Notes: generated by a model not told the origin, from the letters alone. A DNA stretch of 64,000 nucleotides from Isoetes taiwanensis (GCA_021234155.1 JAJEKV010000070.1:4678754-4742753), one strand, 5' to 3'. Counted from the first letter of the stretch, positions 12,701 through 26,951 are shown. Program-made: numbers and translations.

Positions 12701-15141
12701 TCAATTTCCACTTTCTTTTTGCACACTGCTGGGACTCGGGAACCCACAATCCTCGATTAGAAGTCAAATGCCTTTATCCATTAGGGCCACTTAGAGCCTT
12801 GCACCTTTAATTTGATAATCACAATGTAACTGCTGCAATCAAGCCATATGAGTAACGCATCTTCCTTTTAATATTACCTAACCAATTGAGATATAAGCCA
12901 AAAGTTACTACTAGTAGTCAAAGCCACGCCTATGGGCAAGAAAAGATAAACGTATAGATGACGAAATGAGTATAGATATCCAAGATAATTGAAATAAACA
13001 ATCATTCTCACGCCGGTCTCTTGCTGGCAATATGTAGATGAGGTCACGAGTCAATTCGCCACTTAAACGAAAAAAAAAATTAGTAGAAGAACACATCGTA
13101 ATGCATGTTGCCAAATATCAAGAGAAGTATTACCGCGCAAAACAACCCAAGCATGTGTCACTTCTTCCTGGTGATATCAATAAAGAGATTTGATGCGCTT
13201 AGAAATGAAACCTTTGCAAGCCATTATCACTTTGCTTTCATTGAGAGAGTCGAACTCAAGACCTCCCGCTTACTAAATCCGTGTTCTAACCAACTGAGCT
13301 ACGGAAGCTTCAACACCTTAGTTTAAAACAGCATTATCACTTTCATCTCCACTTTCTTTGCACACCGATGGGGACTCGAACCCACAATCACTTGATTAGA
13401 AGTCAAATGCTCATCCATTAGGCCACGAGAGCCTTCCAACTTTGATTTGATAATCAACACTATAATCACAAGACTCATCCAGGAGTACATCACACGCTTA
13501 AATACAAGCCACGAGAGTTCTAACTCGACATCCCGCTTACTAAACGGGTGCTCTAAACAACTCGAGCTACCAAAGCTTCAACACCTCAATTATAACAACA
13601 TATCACTTTCACTTCCACTTTTGCACACTTAGGGGACCTCCGAACCTACACCCTGATTAGAAGTCAAATGCCTTATCCATTAGGGCCACTTAGAGCTCTT
13701 GCAATTTTGATTTCCAGATAATCAACAATATAATCACAGTAACCGCCATATGAGCACGCATCTTCCTTTAATATTACCTAACCAATTGAGATATAAGCCA
13801 AAAGTTACTATTATAGTCAGCCACGCCTTAGGCAAGATAAACGGTGATGCCGAAATGAGGCAAATATCCAAGATAATTGAATCCAAAACAATCATTCTCA
13901 TTGTCCTTGCTATAGCAATATGTAGATGAGGTCACGAGTCAATTGCCACTTAAACGAAAAAAAAAAAAATAGGGTAGTGAAGAACACATCAAATGCATAC
14001 AAATATAAAGAGAAGCATTATTGGGTAAAACAACCACACAAGTCACTTTCTTCCTAGTATATCAATGGAAGAGATTTGATGCGCTTAAAATGAAACTCCT
14101 TGTGCCATTATCACTTTGCTTTCATTGAGTTTAACCCAAGACCTCCCACTCTACTAAACGGGTGTGCTCTAAACTAACTGAGCTACAAAAGCTTCCAACA
14201 CTCGCTTAAAACAAAGTTATTATCACCCACTTTTTTTGCACCTCGATGGGACTCGAACACACAATCTCTTGATTAGAAGTCAAATGCCTTATCGATTAGG
14301 CCACGAGAGCCTTCCAACTTTTTATTTGATAATCAACATTATAATCACGTAACCAAATATGAGCACGCATCTTCTTTATTATTACCTAACCAATTGAGAT
14401 ATAAGCCAAAAGTTACTACTTAGTAGTCAAAGCCACGCCTTATGGGCAAGAAAGATAAACGAGACGTCGTAAATGAGTAGATATCCAAGATAATTGAATC
14501 TAAACAGCCATTCTCATCGCTTGGCCTCTTGCTATGGCAATATGTATGAGGTCACGAAATAATTGCCACTTAAACAAAAAAAATTAGTAGTGAAGAACAC
14601 ATCAGAATGCATGTTGCCAAATATCAAGAGAAGCATTGGGTAAAAACAACCAAGCATGTGTCACTTCTTCCCAGTATATCATCAAAGAGATTTGATGCTT
14701 AGAAATGAACCCTTGCAAGCCATTATCACTTTGCTTTCATTGAGTCGAACTCAAGACCCTCCCCGCTTACTAAATCCGTGCCTAAATCCGAGCTTACAAA
14801 AGCTTCAAACACCTTTAGTTTAAAACAAAGTATTATCACTTTCATCTCCACTTTCTTTTGCACACTTATGGGATTCAACCCACAATCACTTGATTAGAAG
14901 TCAAATGCCTTATTCATTAGGGCCACGGTGAGCCTTCCCAACTTTGATTTGATAATCAACACTATAATCACAAGACTCCGTCTATAGGAGTAATACTTGG
15001 CCGAGTCGAACTCGAGACCTCCCGCTACCAAATGTGTGCCTAAAACAATCGAGCTACCAAAGCTCAACACCTCAAATTATAACAACATATATCAGCCACT
15101 CCACTTCTTTTTGCACACTGGATGGGACTCCGAACCTGGCC
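9747..15141 (-). repeat. Degenerate tRNA-Arg/tRNA-Thr tandem array, segment B
   Basis: About six units of the 0.91-kb repeat. tRNA-Arg(TCT) relics are centred near 9797, 10430, 10709, 11332, 11602, 12222, 12488, 12757, 13396, 13657, 14272 and 14895, so alternate Arg copies repeat at roughly 0.9 kb. Thr(AGT) relics lie between them. Some copies, such as 11572-11640, are close to consensus but miss a few bases in the acceptor or T arm. The last Arg copy is cut by the CACTA element, and its remainder resumes at 21560. Confidence 0.85.
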
Positions 15142-15254
15142 AATCACTACAAGAGGAAGGGGGTATTATAAATAGTTTTAGAGTCAGACCTAGTTATAAA
15201 CTTAAATGAAAACAATGAGAAAAACCTTAAACTAACATTACTTGGCCGACGCTA

Positions 15255-15625
15255 CAATCGACTCTTACGCTCTGGCCATTTAAACGCCGACTAGCGCCGA
15301 ATTTAGCATCAAAATTACAACAAAGCTGCTATGCTGTACTAGAGTCGAATGTGCGTTCAAATTAGAGTCATACGCTTTAATTACACCTCCTCCTAGATTA
15401 TAGTCGACAAAGGCCAAAGTTAGAGCCGACCAAAGGCCGATCTAGTGTCAAATGTGCGCCGACTAGGAGTCAAATACATGAATTAGGAGTCAAAATATGG
15501 CCTAATTAGAGTTAGAATTCATGCCTAATTAGAGTTAGAACTAGAGTCAATTGTGTTTAATTAGAGTCACCTAGCACTAGAATTTAGTCATAGAGACAAG
15601 GTTAACGCCAAAATTAGAGTCAACC
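15255..15625 (+). repeat. Left subterminal repeats of the CACTA element
   Basis: The motif agagtcg, agagtcaa or agagttag preceded by aatt or ctag recurs about every 20-35 bp in both orientations. Comparable motif clusters occur near the right end. In known CACTA families such arrays are transposase-binding sites, and that role is inferred here. Confidence 0.6.
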
Positions 15626-18179
15626 CTAACGCCACGTGAGACAATGATAGCCAATATGCCCCGTGGGATTTGAACCCCGAGACACTCATCTAACTCTATC
15701 CATATTTAAATACTACATTACTACCATTTTCATCAATGTCTCAGATTTATCTTCTCAAACAATCTAAGATAAAATAGTTACAAATAAGTGACGATTAAAC
15801 TTGGCTAAAAGTTTATGGGTTATTCTTTAGTCGATGTTTCAATGTTCCAAGGTTTTGATATGCTCAAGTTTATCAAGTCGACTGCTTGAAGGTGGCAATC
15901 TAAAAACTGCAGCAAAATATGGCATGATATATGATCATGAGAAAAATGGATGAATTTACATGCTAATGCTTAAGTATCAAACATAATATATTCAGCAGCA
16001 CGACATAATATATTCCAGCAAAGCATCGATAAAGAGAGGATTTTAGTAGTCAAAGACATTTAATATGTCAATATGTAATATAAAGGTGGGAAGGATCAAG
16101 GTAGAGTTGTATTGCCCGTGTTCAAGGTGGAACCACATACCAAGAAACAAGGCGATCGTAATGGTAAGAAGATGGTTTACGAATTGAACTCCCCATTGAG
16201 CGTCGAGAAGCTACCCTCTTATCAAAATAATACGACCTAATTGTGGCAAGGATGAAGGCTGTATATATAAAATTATCTATCATAAATCAAACAAGTGCTA
16301 ATGATGAAAGAATGGGATCTTTGTTAACCATAACTCTAGCATGTGGATTACTTAGTCTTGAATTTATTAGTATCACTTTAAATTGCTTGCCTTGGATTTT
16401 ACGACCGGATTAGAAATATACTTGATGGTGTTGTGAAGAGCCCCATGTAGCATTTAGGTCAACTAACAAGACCACATGTGTCCAAATTTCACAACCCTCG
16501 CTAAGTTTTCATTTCTTTGTTTAACGGATCCTGACTCTTCATTCGCCTCCCTAAAAACACCCAATACATAAGGCAAAAGAAAAGAAGATATGCATAAAAT
16601 TAGGAAGACATTGTAAGAAAAATAGACATTGCGTAATAGCGAAAGATTCATATGTCATGCATCCACCGTCATACCCAATCGCAAACTCGGGAAAATTGGC
16701 ATGATCTTTTCGCTTACCTCAATCATGCTTTCAAAGCTTTTTCCTTGTGTTATTTGTCAAGAAGCTCATATACTACATCAATGATTGGTATTAAATTGCT
16801 TAGCACTAATCTATACTTTAAAAGATCTTGAAAGGGTATAAAATTTTGGATAAGGATAATTGATAAAAATAATTATTTATACATAAGTAATATTTGCCCA
16901 CACAATAGCTAACCGTACCATGGCACAACATGATTTCAGTGTTCATAAAAATGAAACAGATTATTATGTATAAATGGAAGAGGATATTATGTATTCTTTT
17001 AACGGTTGATAATGAAGATAGAGAAACTCATCAAGGTCATAAGAACAAAGAATTAAGAAGGTCAAACCTACTTTCAGAGAGCTGCGGGTCTTTCGTAAAA
17101 GGGATCTTCATGAAATTTTCTCTAGTCTCTCGCTAGGTCCGCAGCGTTATCTTTTTAATATATCTTGTAAACAGGGACTAACATATCAACCTCGCGGTAA
17201 TATTTCCTTGCCCCCAAGATTTCAACCGCTTTATGTTCAACTAGATATTAGATGGCCAAAAAAGCCACGAGAGAAGGCAGGGATATTTCTTCACCAAGCC
17301 ACTTCACTCACAGACTAGTGTAACAACAAATTTCATCGTTGTGTCTTAAGTGACATAATATTGATGAGCCAACCAAAATCACGTAATCTTTAGTTCTCTA
17401 TTGTTTAAAGTGTTGGAAGTTTTAATTCTCCTCGCAAGTTGCTCATAAAAAAGTGACATTGTAATAATCAAGAACAATGAAGAAATGAAGCTATAAACTC
17501 GTGAATAAAAGTTTGTACCAAGCAGGCAATTCAATTGTTGTGGGAGATATTGCGGAAGATATTTTACGCCATCGAATAATCAAGCATTAGGTATTTGACT
17601 TACTTTTGACCAAAAGGTCGTTTACAAAAGTTTATGGCCCTTCGATTATGTTCCATGTACTCCATGACCATGAAGATGCTCTAACTCAAAACATTCATTT
17701 CCGGTAAAGAGAAAAATGAATGTATCGCATTTACCATGCACTCCACCGGCAATGAATGGACGTGATAAGATATTAAAAATGTGAACTAGAGAAGCTAAAA
17801 ATAGCGCAGCATCTGTACCGTCAGTTTCCTGTCGCATCATGCATCGCAGCTTTGAAAACAAATAGTTAGGCTCTTCACCGGAGCCATAAATACACCTTTA
17901 GCTCAATTTGGCTTTCTGCTTAACGATAAATATACGACCTTGTCACCGAATCAAGCAACGGGCATGGAATGTATAACAATGCCATAATATACCCTGCTAT
18001 TTAAAATAAGTCCTCCGAGGTACCGCCTACTATCGCACCGCAAGAAGAAATGACCAAGATCGAAGATGGAAGAAGAGAGGAAGAGTTCCGGCAAAACTAG
18101 GGTTAGGGTACCTTAATTGAATGTTTACCCTTTTACTAAGGTGCTTACGTTCTGATGGTTAGGTTTCCAACCTGTATTT

Positions 18180-18980
18180 TGTCGGGCTCATATCTTATCT
18201 TTATGTATTTTTCCTAAGGTGGTGGTATGAATCCCTTCCTAGTTGTTTTAACGGGTGCCTATGGGATGCTCTATGGGATGATTTGTTATATATTTTTTAA
18301 TTGTCGGGTGGCGGTATGAGCCATGGCATGTTTGTTTAATATTGCCTAAATATTTTTTTTATTATTGGCCCCCTTGCCTCCATGGTCAAGGGGTTCATCT
18401 TTAAAATGTCTAATCTCGGGTGTTGTATCTATCCCCCATGGTGGTGGTACGAGTTCCCCCATGGATTTAGGGACCTTCTTGGGTGGTATATAAGGGGTAG
18501 GGCCAAGCGTTAGCTCATTTGTTCCTCTTGTAACTTTTTCCATGGTGGTGGTATGAGTCTCACCATGTGAGTGATGTTTTCATATGATTTCTATTATTAT
18601 TTATATCATGGCGCTTACCCTTTTGGTTGAGGTGTGTATTGTAGGGGTTTGCCCCAAGGCCAGATGATCCAGGATTCAAACCTTAGCGATATATTTCTCA
18701 CTTGGTGGAGGTACGAGTCCCCCCAAGATTGTGTTTGTCTTCTTAGGGTTCAAACCTTAATGTATGTATCTCACTTGCAGTGCATGAGTCCCAAGACTGC
18801 GGTTTGTCTTCTATGCAGGAGGTGCGTTAGCGATGTATTTCTTACTTGGTGGAGGTACGAGTCCCCCCAAGAATGTGTTTGTCTTCCCAGGGTTCAAACC
18901 TTAGCGAAGTATTTCTCACTTGGTGTAGGTACGAGCCCCCCAAGATTGTGTTTGTCCTCTCTATGCAGGAGGTGCGCTTA
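18180..18980 (+). repeat. Tandem/minisatellite region inside the CACTA element
   Basis: Variants of ggtggtggtaygagtcc recur between 18,220 and 18,560. Three longer copies of a block beginning cacttggtggaggtacgag and running into ccccccaagattgtgtttgt follow at about 18,700, 18,845 and 18,915, separated by the unit gcaggaggtgcg. A reading frame stays open across part of it (18634-18981), but its protein is a direct product of the repeats and I do not call it a gene. Confidence 0.6.
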
Positions 18981-20779
18981 ATAATTGTTCCCTTTCATTA
19001 TTTTACATAATGGAGCCCCCATTGTGTGATAGTACTTATCTATATTGTTCTTTGTTATGCTTTTATATTATGGTGCCCAACCTTCTTGGTTGTGGTACCT
19101 GGCTGAGGGGCATACCCCAATGCTAGATGGTCAAGAGTTGCTATCCCTTCTTTTTCATGTTAGTAATTGTATAATCTTTTATTGTATGTGCCCTATCAAC
19201 TTTCGATGGTGATGGTGGTGGCCTGCTTCTTGTTGCCCCCAAAGGGCAACATAACCCCTAGGAACCAATATTTGTGCAAACCCAACTCCCATGGACATCA
19301 TCAAGTCAAGGTTGCATCTCCACCTGCTCACACTTTGCTTGCTTTGATTCATTTTCACTTCACCCTTATCTCATATTTCCATCACATTTCCTTTATCTTG
19401 CCATAAAACCATGACTCTGACCATTTCTTCAAATATATTTTCTTAGGTCAAAATAAAAAACCTAGGGTTATGTGGTCAAACTTTTTGTCATCATTTTCAC
19501 TTCACCATCTTATCCATTCCATTTCCATAACCTTGAAACACTTGGTCTTTTTTTGAAAAAAACCCCCTTACCATGGAATATTAAAATTCTAGGGGTATGA
19601 TTAGGATATCACTCTATATCCCTTAAAGATGGTCCATGCCACGTGGCAAAGCCAGATATGCTCCTCAATTCTTGGAAGGCATCTCAAGAAGATTCCTAAG
19701 GTTCCAAAAAATTCAAAGGGTTGATTTTTTTATTAAACCTTTGAAAATTGAATTTATAAAAGCATAGAATCTCGAAAGATACTCGAACGATGCTCGCGAG
19801 ATTCCCTCGAAGAACCCTAAAATTAGGAAATCCGTTCAACTTGGCCAGATTCCTCCATTTCTGCCTTCATTTTCTCCCGAATCCTTATTTCCTACTTCTC
19901 TGCTACCCAACAAACCCATAATTAAGGCCTAAGATTTTGGATCCGTTCAAAATTGAATCCCGGATGATCGGCTGCACTTTCGAGGGCCCAAGGGATGGAA
20001 GTTTCTGTGAGCAAGCAAGAAGTGATTCGAGTATCCCATTGGCAACCCGCATGCAAATCCTATCTCCATGTATTCAAACTACTTTGACCCGCAGATGCCC
20101 CTTTCTAGACCACAATTTGAACTATTTCCTTTGGAATTGCTCAAAAACTTTGTGGACCTCGACCAAATTTTTGAGCCTGACGGCGGTCTCGAATTTTGTA
20201 TTGACCAAAAATTGGACCCGAGTTTGGGTCAATAACTCGTATCCTAGCTCCGACTTGTCAAGAATTTCACTATTGTATCCCAAAGCATAACGCTTTCTCC
20301 GCGGAGTGCAAGCACCCAAAAGGTTGAACATGATTTGCTATATGACATTATCAAATACTTGAAATAATTTTTAAAGTATATTTCATTGTCGCGAAGAACA
20401 TTGTGTTGAGATACCTTGATACAATTGCTTTATATTTATGAACTTTGAATCATATGAGACAAATACTTATACCCACACACTTTATAGTATATTCGTAGCC
20501 TTGCCAATCTTGAAAAGAAGACTTTGGAGAAAGAAGAAAAATATAGAGAAAGAGAGATTAAATATGAGTGTGTAGCGGCAAATGAGTCTTCGAATAGATG
20601 GCAACTTCTTTTTGGTATTTTTGCATATAGGATTATTTAAATGCTTAAACAGAATAACAAAGTGCATGACTAGTTAGAGTGCATAATACAAGAGTGAGTT
20701 CATGGTATAGAGTTGGACATGTGAAATAATGATAGCATCAACCTAGAGATAGCATACAAGCAGAGTTAAATCATATGTC

Positions 20780-21460
20780 AAAGATAAGTAGTAGAGTTCA
20801 TTTCATCGTAAGAGTCAACGGTAGCGCTGCATATAGGGTTGAGTTATAGAGTCAATAATATCATCAAACATAGAGTCATTGGTAGAGTCGTAATTAGAAC
20901 TCGATGATAGTGCTCTACATAGAGTCGTAATTAGAGGTTACTTAAAGTCGACATAGCATCAATGGTAGGAGCAAAACCCGAAATAATGGTAGCCATGTAT
21001 ATAGTAATGGATAGAAATAATAATAGTATCAAATATAGAGTCATTGGTAGAGTCGTAATTAAAATCGATAATAGTGCCTTCTATATAGAGCCTAATTAGG
21101 GGTCAATATAAAGTCATATAGCATCAATGGTAAGGATGTGACTAGAGTCGATGGCATGTATAAGCTTGAACCTAATGCTAGCACCTTTGACTCATAATGC
21201 ATCAGCTCATGCATCAGCTATACGCTTATAGCATTAGATTCGTTAAATGATACATAGCGCCCCCAGAGTTAGACACATAGCCAAAATTAGAGCCGTAGTA
21301 CATGTATGCTTGAACATAATGCTAACACCTATGACTCATAGTGCATCAGCTCGCGGCCAACAAGGCCAGTTATAGCATTAGATTGGTTAAAATGATATAA
21401 AGATCACAATATAGAATCGAGCAGATAGCATCAAATTAGCAAGCAGAGAAATATCTAACC
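20780..21460 (+). repeat. Right subterminal repeats of the CACTA element
   Basis: Repeats of agagtcgtaattagaa, agagtcattggtagag and related words, plus a duplicated block around gcatcagctcatgcatcagc (near 21,200) that recurs near 21,340. They mirror the left-end motif cluster. Confidence 0.6.
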
Positions 21461-21559
21461 ATAAGTGTTGCTATTAACTACGTAATCGCTTTTCACCTCA
21501 AAAACACCAAAAATATCCTTCCGACGCTATAACCACTCTACTACCCCTTTCTTGTAGTG

Positions 21560-24500
21560 AATCTCTTGATTAGAAGTCAAATGTCTTATCCATTAGGCCA
21601 CGAGAGCCTTGCAATTTTGATTTGATAATCAACAATATAACTACAGTAACCAAGCCATATGAGTACGCATCTTCCTTTTTAATATTACCTAACCAATTGA
21701 GATATAAGCCAAAAAAGTTATTACTAGTAGTCAAAGCCTTATGGGCAAGAAAAGATAAACGAGAAGGTCAGAATGAGTAGATATCTAAGATAATTGAATC
21801 TAAACAATCATTCTCACAACTGGCCTTAAGTAGCAATATGTAGATGAGGTCACGAGTCTTGCCACTTAAACAAAAAAAAATTAGTAGTGAAGAACACATC
21901 GTAATGCATGTTGCCAAATATCAAGAGAAGCATTATTGGGTAAACAACCAAGCACAAAGTCATCACTTCTTCCCAGCATATCAATAAAGAGATTTGATGT
22001 GTTTAGAAATGAAACCTCGCAAACCATTATCACTTTCTTTCATTGGAGAGTCGAATCCCAAGACCTCGCTTAATAAACGGGTGCTCTAACCAACTGAGTT
22101 ACAAAAGCCCTCAGCTTAAAACAAAGTATCTACTTTCACCTCCACTTTTGCACACTCTCTCGAATCCACAATCACTTGATTAGAAGTCAACGTTTTATCC
22201 ATTAGGCCACGAGAGCCTTCCAACTTTGACGGATAATCAACACTATAATCACAAGACCTATCCATAGGAGTACATGGCTACGCTTAAATATGTCACTGAG
22301 AGTCGAACTCGAGACCCTCCCGCCATTAAACGGGTGCTCTAAACAATCGAGCTACCAAAGCTTCAACACTCGATTATAAACAACATATATCACTTTCACC
22401 TCCACTTTCTTTTTGCACACTCGATGGACTCAAACCGCCAATCTCTGATTAGAAGTCAAATGCCCTATCCATTAGGCCACTTAGAGCCTTGCAATTTTGA
22501 TTTGATAATCAACAATATAACTGCTGCAACTGCCATATGAGTAATGCATCTTCCTTTTTAATATTACCTAACCAATTGAGATATAAGCCAAAAGTTACTA
22601 CTATAGTCAAAGCCACGCCTTTATGGGGCAAGAAAAGATAAACTATAGATGCCGAATGAGTAAATATCCAAGATAATTGAACTAAACAATCATTCTCATG
22701 TTTGCCTCTGCTATAGCAATATGTAGATGAGGTCAATGAACAATTGCCACTTAAACGAAAAAAAAAAAATTAGTAGTGAAGAAACACATCGTGAATGCAT
22801 GTTGCCAAATATAAAGAGAAGCATTATTGGGTAAAACAACTCAAGTACAAGTCACTTCTTCCTAGTATATCAATAAAGAGATTTGACATGAAATGAAACC
22901 CTGCGTGCCATTACTTGCTTTCTTATTGAGAGTTTTAACCAAGACCTCCCAATTTACTAAACCAAGTTTAATCCAATCGAAAGCTACAAAAGCTTCAACA
23001 CCTTAGTTTAAAACAAAGTTATTACTTTCACCTCCACTTTTGCACACCGCCAAGTTATTACTTACCCCACTTTCTTTTGCACACTCGATGGGACTCGAAC
23101 TCCATAACTTTGATTAGAAGTCAAATGCCTTATCGACAGGGGCCACTTAGAGCCTTCCAACTTTGATTTGATAATCAACATTATAACCAAGACCTATCCC
23201 TAGGAGTACACGTACACAAGCAACATGCTTTTCACGAGATTCAACTCAAGACCCTCCCGCTTACTAAACGGGTGCTCTAAATAATGAGCTACCAAAGCTT
23301 CAACACCTCAGATTATAACGATATATCACTTCTAATTCTCCACTTTCTTTTTGCACACTGCTGGGACTCAACCCACAACTTTGATTAGAAGTCAGTTCTT
23401 TTATCCATTAGGGCCATTTTGAATTTTGACGGATAATTAACAATATAATCACAGTAATCCAGTTTACATGCGAGTAATGCGATCTTCCTTTTAATATTAC
23501 CCCACCAATTGAGATATAAGGCAAAAAAAGTTACTACTGTAGTCAAAGCCACGCCTTATGGGCAAGAAAAGATAAACGATACGAAATGAGGATATCTAAG
23601 ATAATTGAATTTAAACAATCATTCTCAAGGCCCTGCCCTTGCTATAGCAATATGTAGATGAGGTCACGAAATAATCACACTTAAATGAAAAAATTAGTAG
23701 TGAAGAACACATCAGAATGCATGCTGCCAAACATAAAGAGAAGGAATATGGCAAACAACCAAGCATGCTCACTTCTTCCCTAGTATATCAAACAAGAGAT
23801 TTGATGCGCTTAGAAATGAACTCCTATGTGCCATTATCACTTTGCTTTCATCGAGAGTCGAATCAGACCTCCCGCTACTAAACGTGCCTAACCAACTAAG
23901 CTACAAAGCTTCAACACCTCAAAGGTAAAACAAAGCATTATCACTTTCACCTCCACTTTCTTTTTGAACACCTCATGGACTCAACCCACAACTTTGATGA
24001 AGTCAAATGCCCATCCATTAGGGCCGTGAGAGCCTTCCAACTTTGATTTGATAATCAACACTATAATCACAAGACCTATCCATGGGAGTACACGAAGCCA
24101 TGCAACATACAAGCTACCGAGAGTCGTAACCTTTAGACCTCCGCTACTAAACGGTGTGCTCTAAACAACCGAGCTAACAAAGCTTCAACACCTCAGATTA
24201 TAACAACATATATCACTTTCACCTCCACTTTTGCACACTGATGGGACTCGAACCCACAATCTCTTTGATTATTAGAAGTCAAATGCCTTATCCATTAGGC
24301 CACGAGAGCTTTGCACCTTGATTTGATAATCAACAATATAATCATGCAATCCAAATATGAGTACGATCTTCCTTTAATATTACCTAACCAATTGAGATAA
24401 GCCAAAAGTTACTACTAGTAGTCAAATACGCCTTATGGGCAAGAAAAGATAAACTATAGATGCCGTAAAATGAGTAGATATCCAAGATAATTGAATCTAA

Positions 24501-24871
24501 AACAAATTATTCCACGTCGTGGTCTCTTGCTATGGCATGGTGGATGAGGTCATTTGTGTCAATTCGCCACTTCTAAATCTAAAAAAAAATATTATGTAGT
24601 GAAGAACACATCGTAATGCATGCTGCCAAATATCAAGAAGCATTATTGCAAACAACTATACAAATACTTCTTCCTAGCATATCAATAAAGAGATTTGATG
24701 AGAAATGAAACTCCTGTGCTTTGGCTTATCACTTTGCTTTCTCATTGGAGAGTTTCCATCCTGCACCTCCCGCCATTAAACGGTGCTCTAAATCCAACTC
24801 GAGACAAAAGCTTCAACACCCTGGCTTTAAAGAAAAATATTATCACTTTCACCTCCACTTTTTTAGCCACT
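21560..24871 (-). repeat. Degenerate tRNA-Arg/tRNA-Thr tandem array, segment C
   Basis: It begins with the 5' two-thirds of the tRNA-Arg copy split by the CACTA element and continues for about three and a half units. Arg(TCT) relics lie near 22178, 22451, 23116, 23381, 23998 and 24270, with Thr(AGT) relics between them. It ends where the gypsy element enters the acceptor-stem end of another tRNA-Arg copy. The 24240-24308 copy is nearly complete, with a small insertion beside the anticodon arm. Confidence 0.85.
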
Positions 24872-24876
24872 CTCTC

Positions 24877-26497
24877 AGGACGCTCCAAAGACAATATACG
24901 GTTCTGTGACGAGTGAGTATTGTACCGCTTCACACGCCAGAGACGCCACTCCGCTCGGGAGTGTACGCCCGACGTAGTCAGGAGGGTAGCCTAGGGGTAA
25001 CTCGCAGAATGTGCAATTACTAATGTACATTTAACGACAGTACATTAATCTAGGTGCACATTTTCCAAGGTGGACACTTTATGCCAAGTGGGCTATACTA
25101 TGTAATAAATGTACATTTCCAATGTGCACATTATTAATGTGGGCACACCTTTTCCCATGTGGCACTTTTGCCACCTATTCCATTAAAGGTGGCCCATTCC
25201 CAATTATCCCACATGCTTGGGAAGTGGATAATTGGAAACCCTAACCACCCCCCTTGTCTATTTAGGAATAGAAACCCTAACTTGCCCATTTTCATTTCTA
25301 GGGTTTTAGAGCTCGCTTTTGGCTGCCCTATGGGTCAAAATCGCCTCCCGTATTTACCGTCTCGAGAATTGCACTATTGCTCTTGACTGAAAGCATTCCG
25401 CCAGGATGGTCGAATCTGTGTCAGAGGAGCCTCAAGGATCGTATTTTGTACAATTTAATAGCCTAAACCCTTTTTAGTCATTTAGCCAGTAGGGCTAGTA
25501 TATTAAATTGCCCATAGCAGCCTTCTAGGTCTCTAGATACTGGACGGAATCCAGAACCAATCATGATAGATTAGATCTAGTTCTTTAGTTCTATGTGATG
25601 TATGTGATGATGTACCTATGAACCTTGTATTGGGAAGGGGGGTAGAGACCCAAAGCTTGGTAGTAGATGCTCCTAGATTAGCCCTCTAGCACACTATAGA
25701 TCGCTCAGGTACAAGAACCACACCTGCTGTGGGTGGAAGGACTAGACCGGGCTTTATAAGGAGGTTCATGTTCTCGACTCGAACGATCCCGTGTAAACAC
25801 GCTGCCTCACCTGTGGGATCATAGTGACTAGGTTCAATGGTCGCCACCGAGTGTGGGCAAGGTATGGGCTCGACACCCGTGAAGTGGGCTCACTTTCCAT
25901 TGGGTTCAAGTCGACAAGGGCAAAGGGTCTCTAGTCCCCTTTTTGAGTCAAAGATGTAGATCTCCTCGAGGAAGAGATCTCACCGCCCCATCTGAATCGT
26001 GAGATAACCTGTGATATAGCCCCCTGGCCATATGCATCCGTGGGCTACGCTGTGTCCCAACACTTTTCAGCCTACTCGCAGCGTGCGGCTGTGGAGGGGC
26101 TAAGGAGGACAACCTAATGCCATAAGTTCTTATGCTGCACGTAACCATTGCTATGAATTCCGGCTCATGAAGAACTCGAGACTCCAAGCCGCCACCATCC
26201 CTATGCATCTCGAGCCTGTAGATCCCCTATATGCATTAGCCATCATTGTCTATGCAGAGGTGGTATGCCACCGAGGTGGCTATGTGTTGCTCTTAAGTGT
26301 ACCGGGACATGTATGTTTACGCCTGCTAGCCTAGGTAGGCCCCCGAGGGAGACGGAAATGACCTCAATTTGTAATCGGAACCCGCCAGGTTGCGTATGTC
26401 TTGTGAAGGGCCCCGACTTATTGGAGCCGGTATGGGAAGAATCTCGCTTGTATACTCGTGAGTGCACCGGTGATATTTAGTAGGGGGGATTGCCACA
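24877..26497 (+). repeat. 5' LTR of gypsy copy 1
   Basis: About 1.62 kb. The left edge reads aggacgctcc where other copies read tgtgacg, and the right edge is gccaca. It aligns along its length with the 3' LTR at 35946-39843 (after removing the Helitron) and with the LTR at 50076-51895. The first 250 bp contain many copies of the word tgtgcacatt and relatives. The Pol II promoter is expected near ttgtctatttaggaa (about 25,255), where copy 2 has a proper TATATAG. The short open frames within it are not genes. Confidence 0.85.
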
Positions 26498-26498
26498 A

Positions 26499-26511
26499 AG
26501 GGTATCGAGCA
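26499..26511 (+). other. Primer-binding site for initiator tRNA-Met
   Basis: The sequence agggtatcgagca directly follows the LTR and matches the common plant gypsy primer site TGGTATCAGAGC with one missing base. Copy 2 has the cleaner form ggtatcagagca at 51899-51910. Confidence 0.75.
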
Positions 26512-26884
26512 ATGTTCTTGTGACCAAGAGCAAGCACCACCATGTCTCTAGTATTAATTTGATAGGATCCTTAAACCCTCAAAAATGGGAATTTTTTCAT
26601 TTTTGTAGTATTGCTGTTTAGTAACAAAGAAATGAACTAAACATAAAAAGATTAAGAATTGATGAGCCAACCTTCAAAAGAGGAGTCTTCATCGTCATGG
26701 CCAGATGTGAAATGACATTTTCATTTTCGGGTCAAGTAATGGGTGAGACATTCAAATTTTAAACACATTAAAAGTCACGAATTACAGTAAAATAGCTTGA
26801 TAATTCCAAATTAGAGCTAAGAATCAGTAGAATTAGCAAGTTACATGATTAAAAAGTAGCAAATTTGATAGTGGACCCCACCAT
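26512..26884 (+). other. Leader between primer-binding site and first hairpin, no gene seen
   Basis: AT-rich, with no open frame of note. Around 26,700-26,755 there is a weak version of the hairpin module (ccagatgtgaaatgaca ... cattttcgggtcaagtaatgggtgagac), more complete in copy 2 at about 52,100-52,170. Confidence 0.4.
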
Positions 26885-26951
26885 GTCTCACACGTCGCGC
26901 CAGGACAGGAAATGGGCTTTTCATTTTCGGGCTGGGCGCAACGTGTGAGAC
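26885..26951 (+). promoter_or_regulatory. Inverted-repeat hairpin module 1 upstream of the H3-like gene
   Basis: The outer arms gtctcacacgt and acgtgtgagac are perfect reverse complements. Inside them cgcgcc faces gggcgca, and a looser inner GAAATG/CATTTTC pair follows. It sits about 80 bp upstream of the TATA box of ORF1. The role is unknown. Candidates are a protein-binding operator, an insulator or an RNA structure in the genomic transcript. Confidence 0.65.

Larger units (their letters stand above)
15145..21559. mobile_element. CACTA (En/Spm) DNA transposon, 6.4 kb, transposase not recognisable
   Basis: The left end reads CACTACAAGAGGAAGGGG. The right end, read on the minus strand, is CACTACAAGAAAGGGGTAG, giving the diagnostic CACTA inverted termini. 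The 3-bp target AAT is duplicated at 15142-15144 and 21560-21562. Removing the element rejoins the two halves of one tRNA-Arg copy (cacaat plus ctcttgatt). Both ends are packed with variants of a short motif around TTAGAGTCG, the usual subterminal arrangement where CACTA transposase binds. I see no intact TNPA- or TNPD-like frame, so this copy is probably non-autonomous or decayed. The interior also holds a tandem GGTGG/TACGAGTCC repeat region (18.2-19.0 kb). Confidence 0.9.

Noticed and set aside
25159-26480. Short open frames in the LTRs (71-86 codons)
   Set aside because: They are not conserved between the LTR copies and lack any domain.
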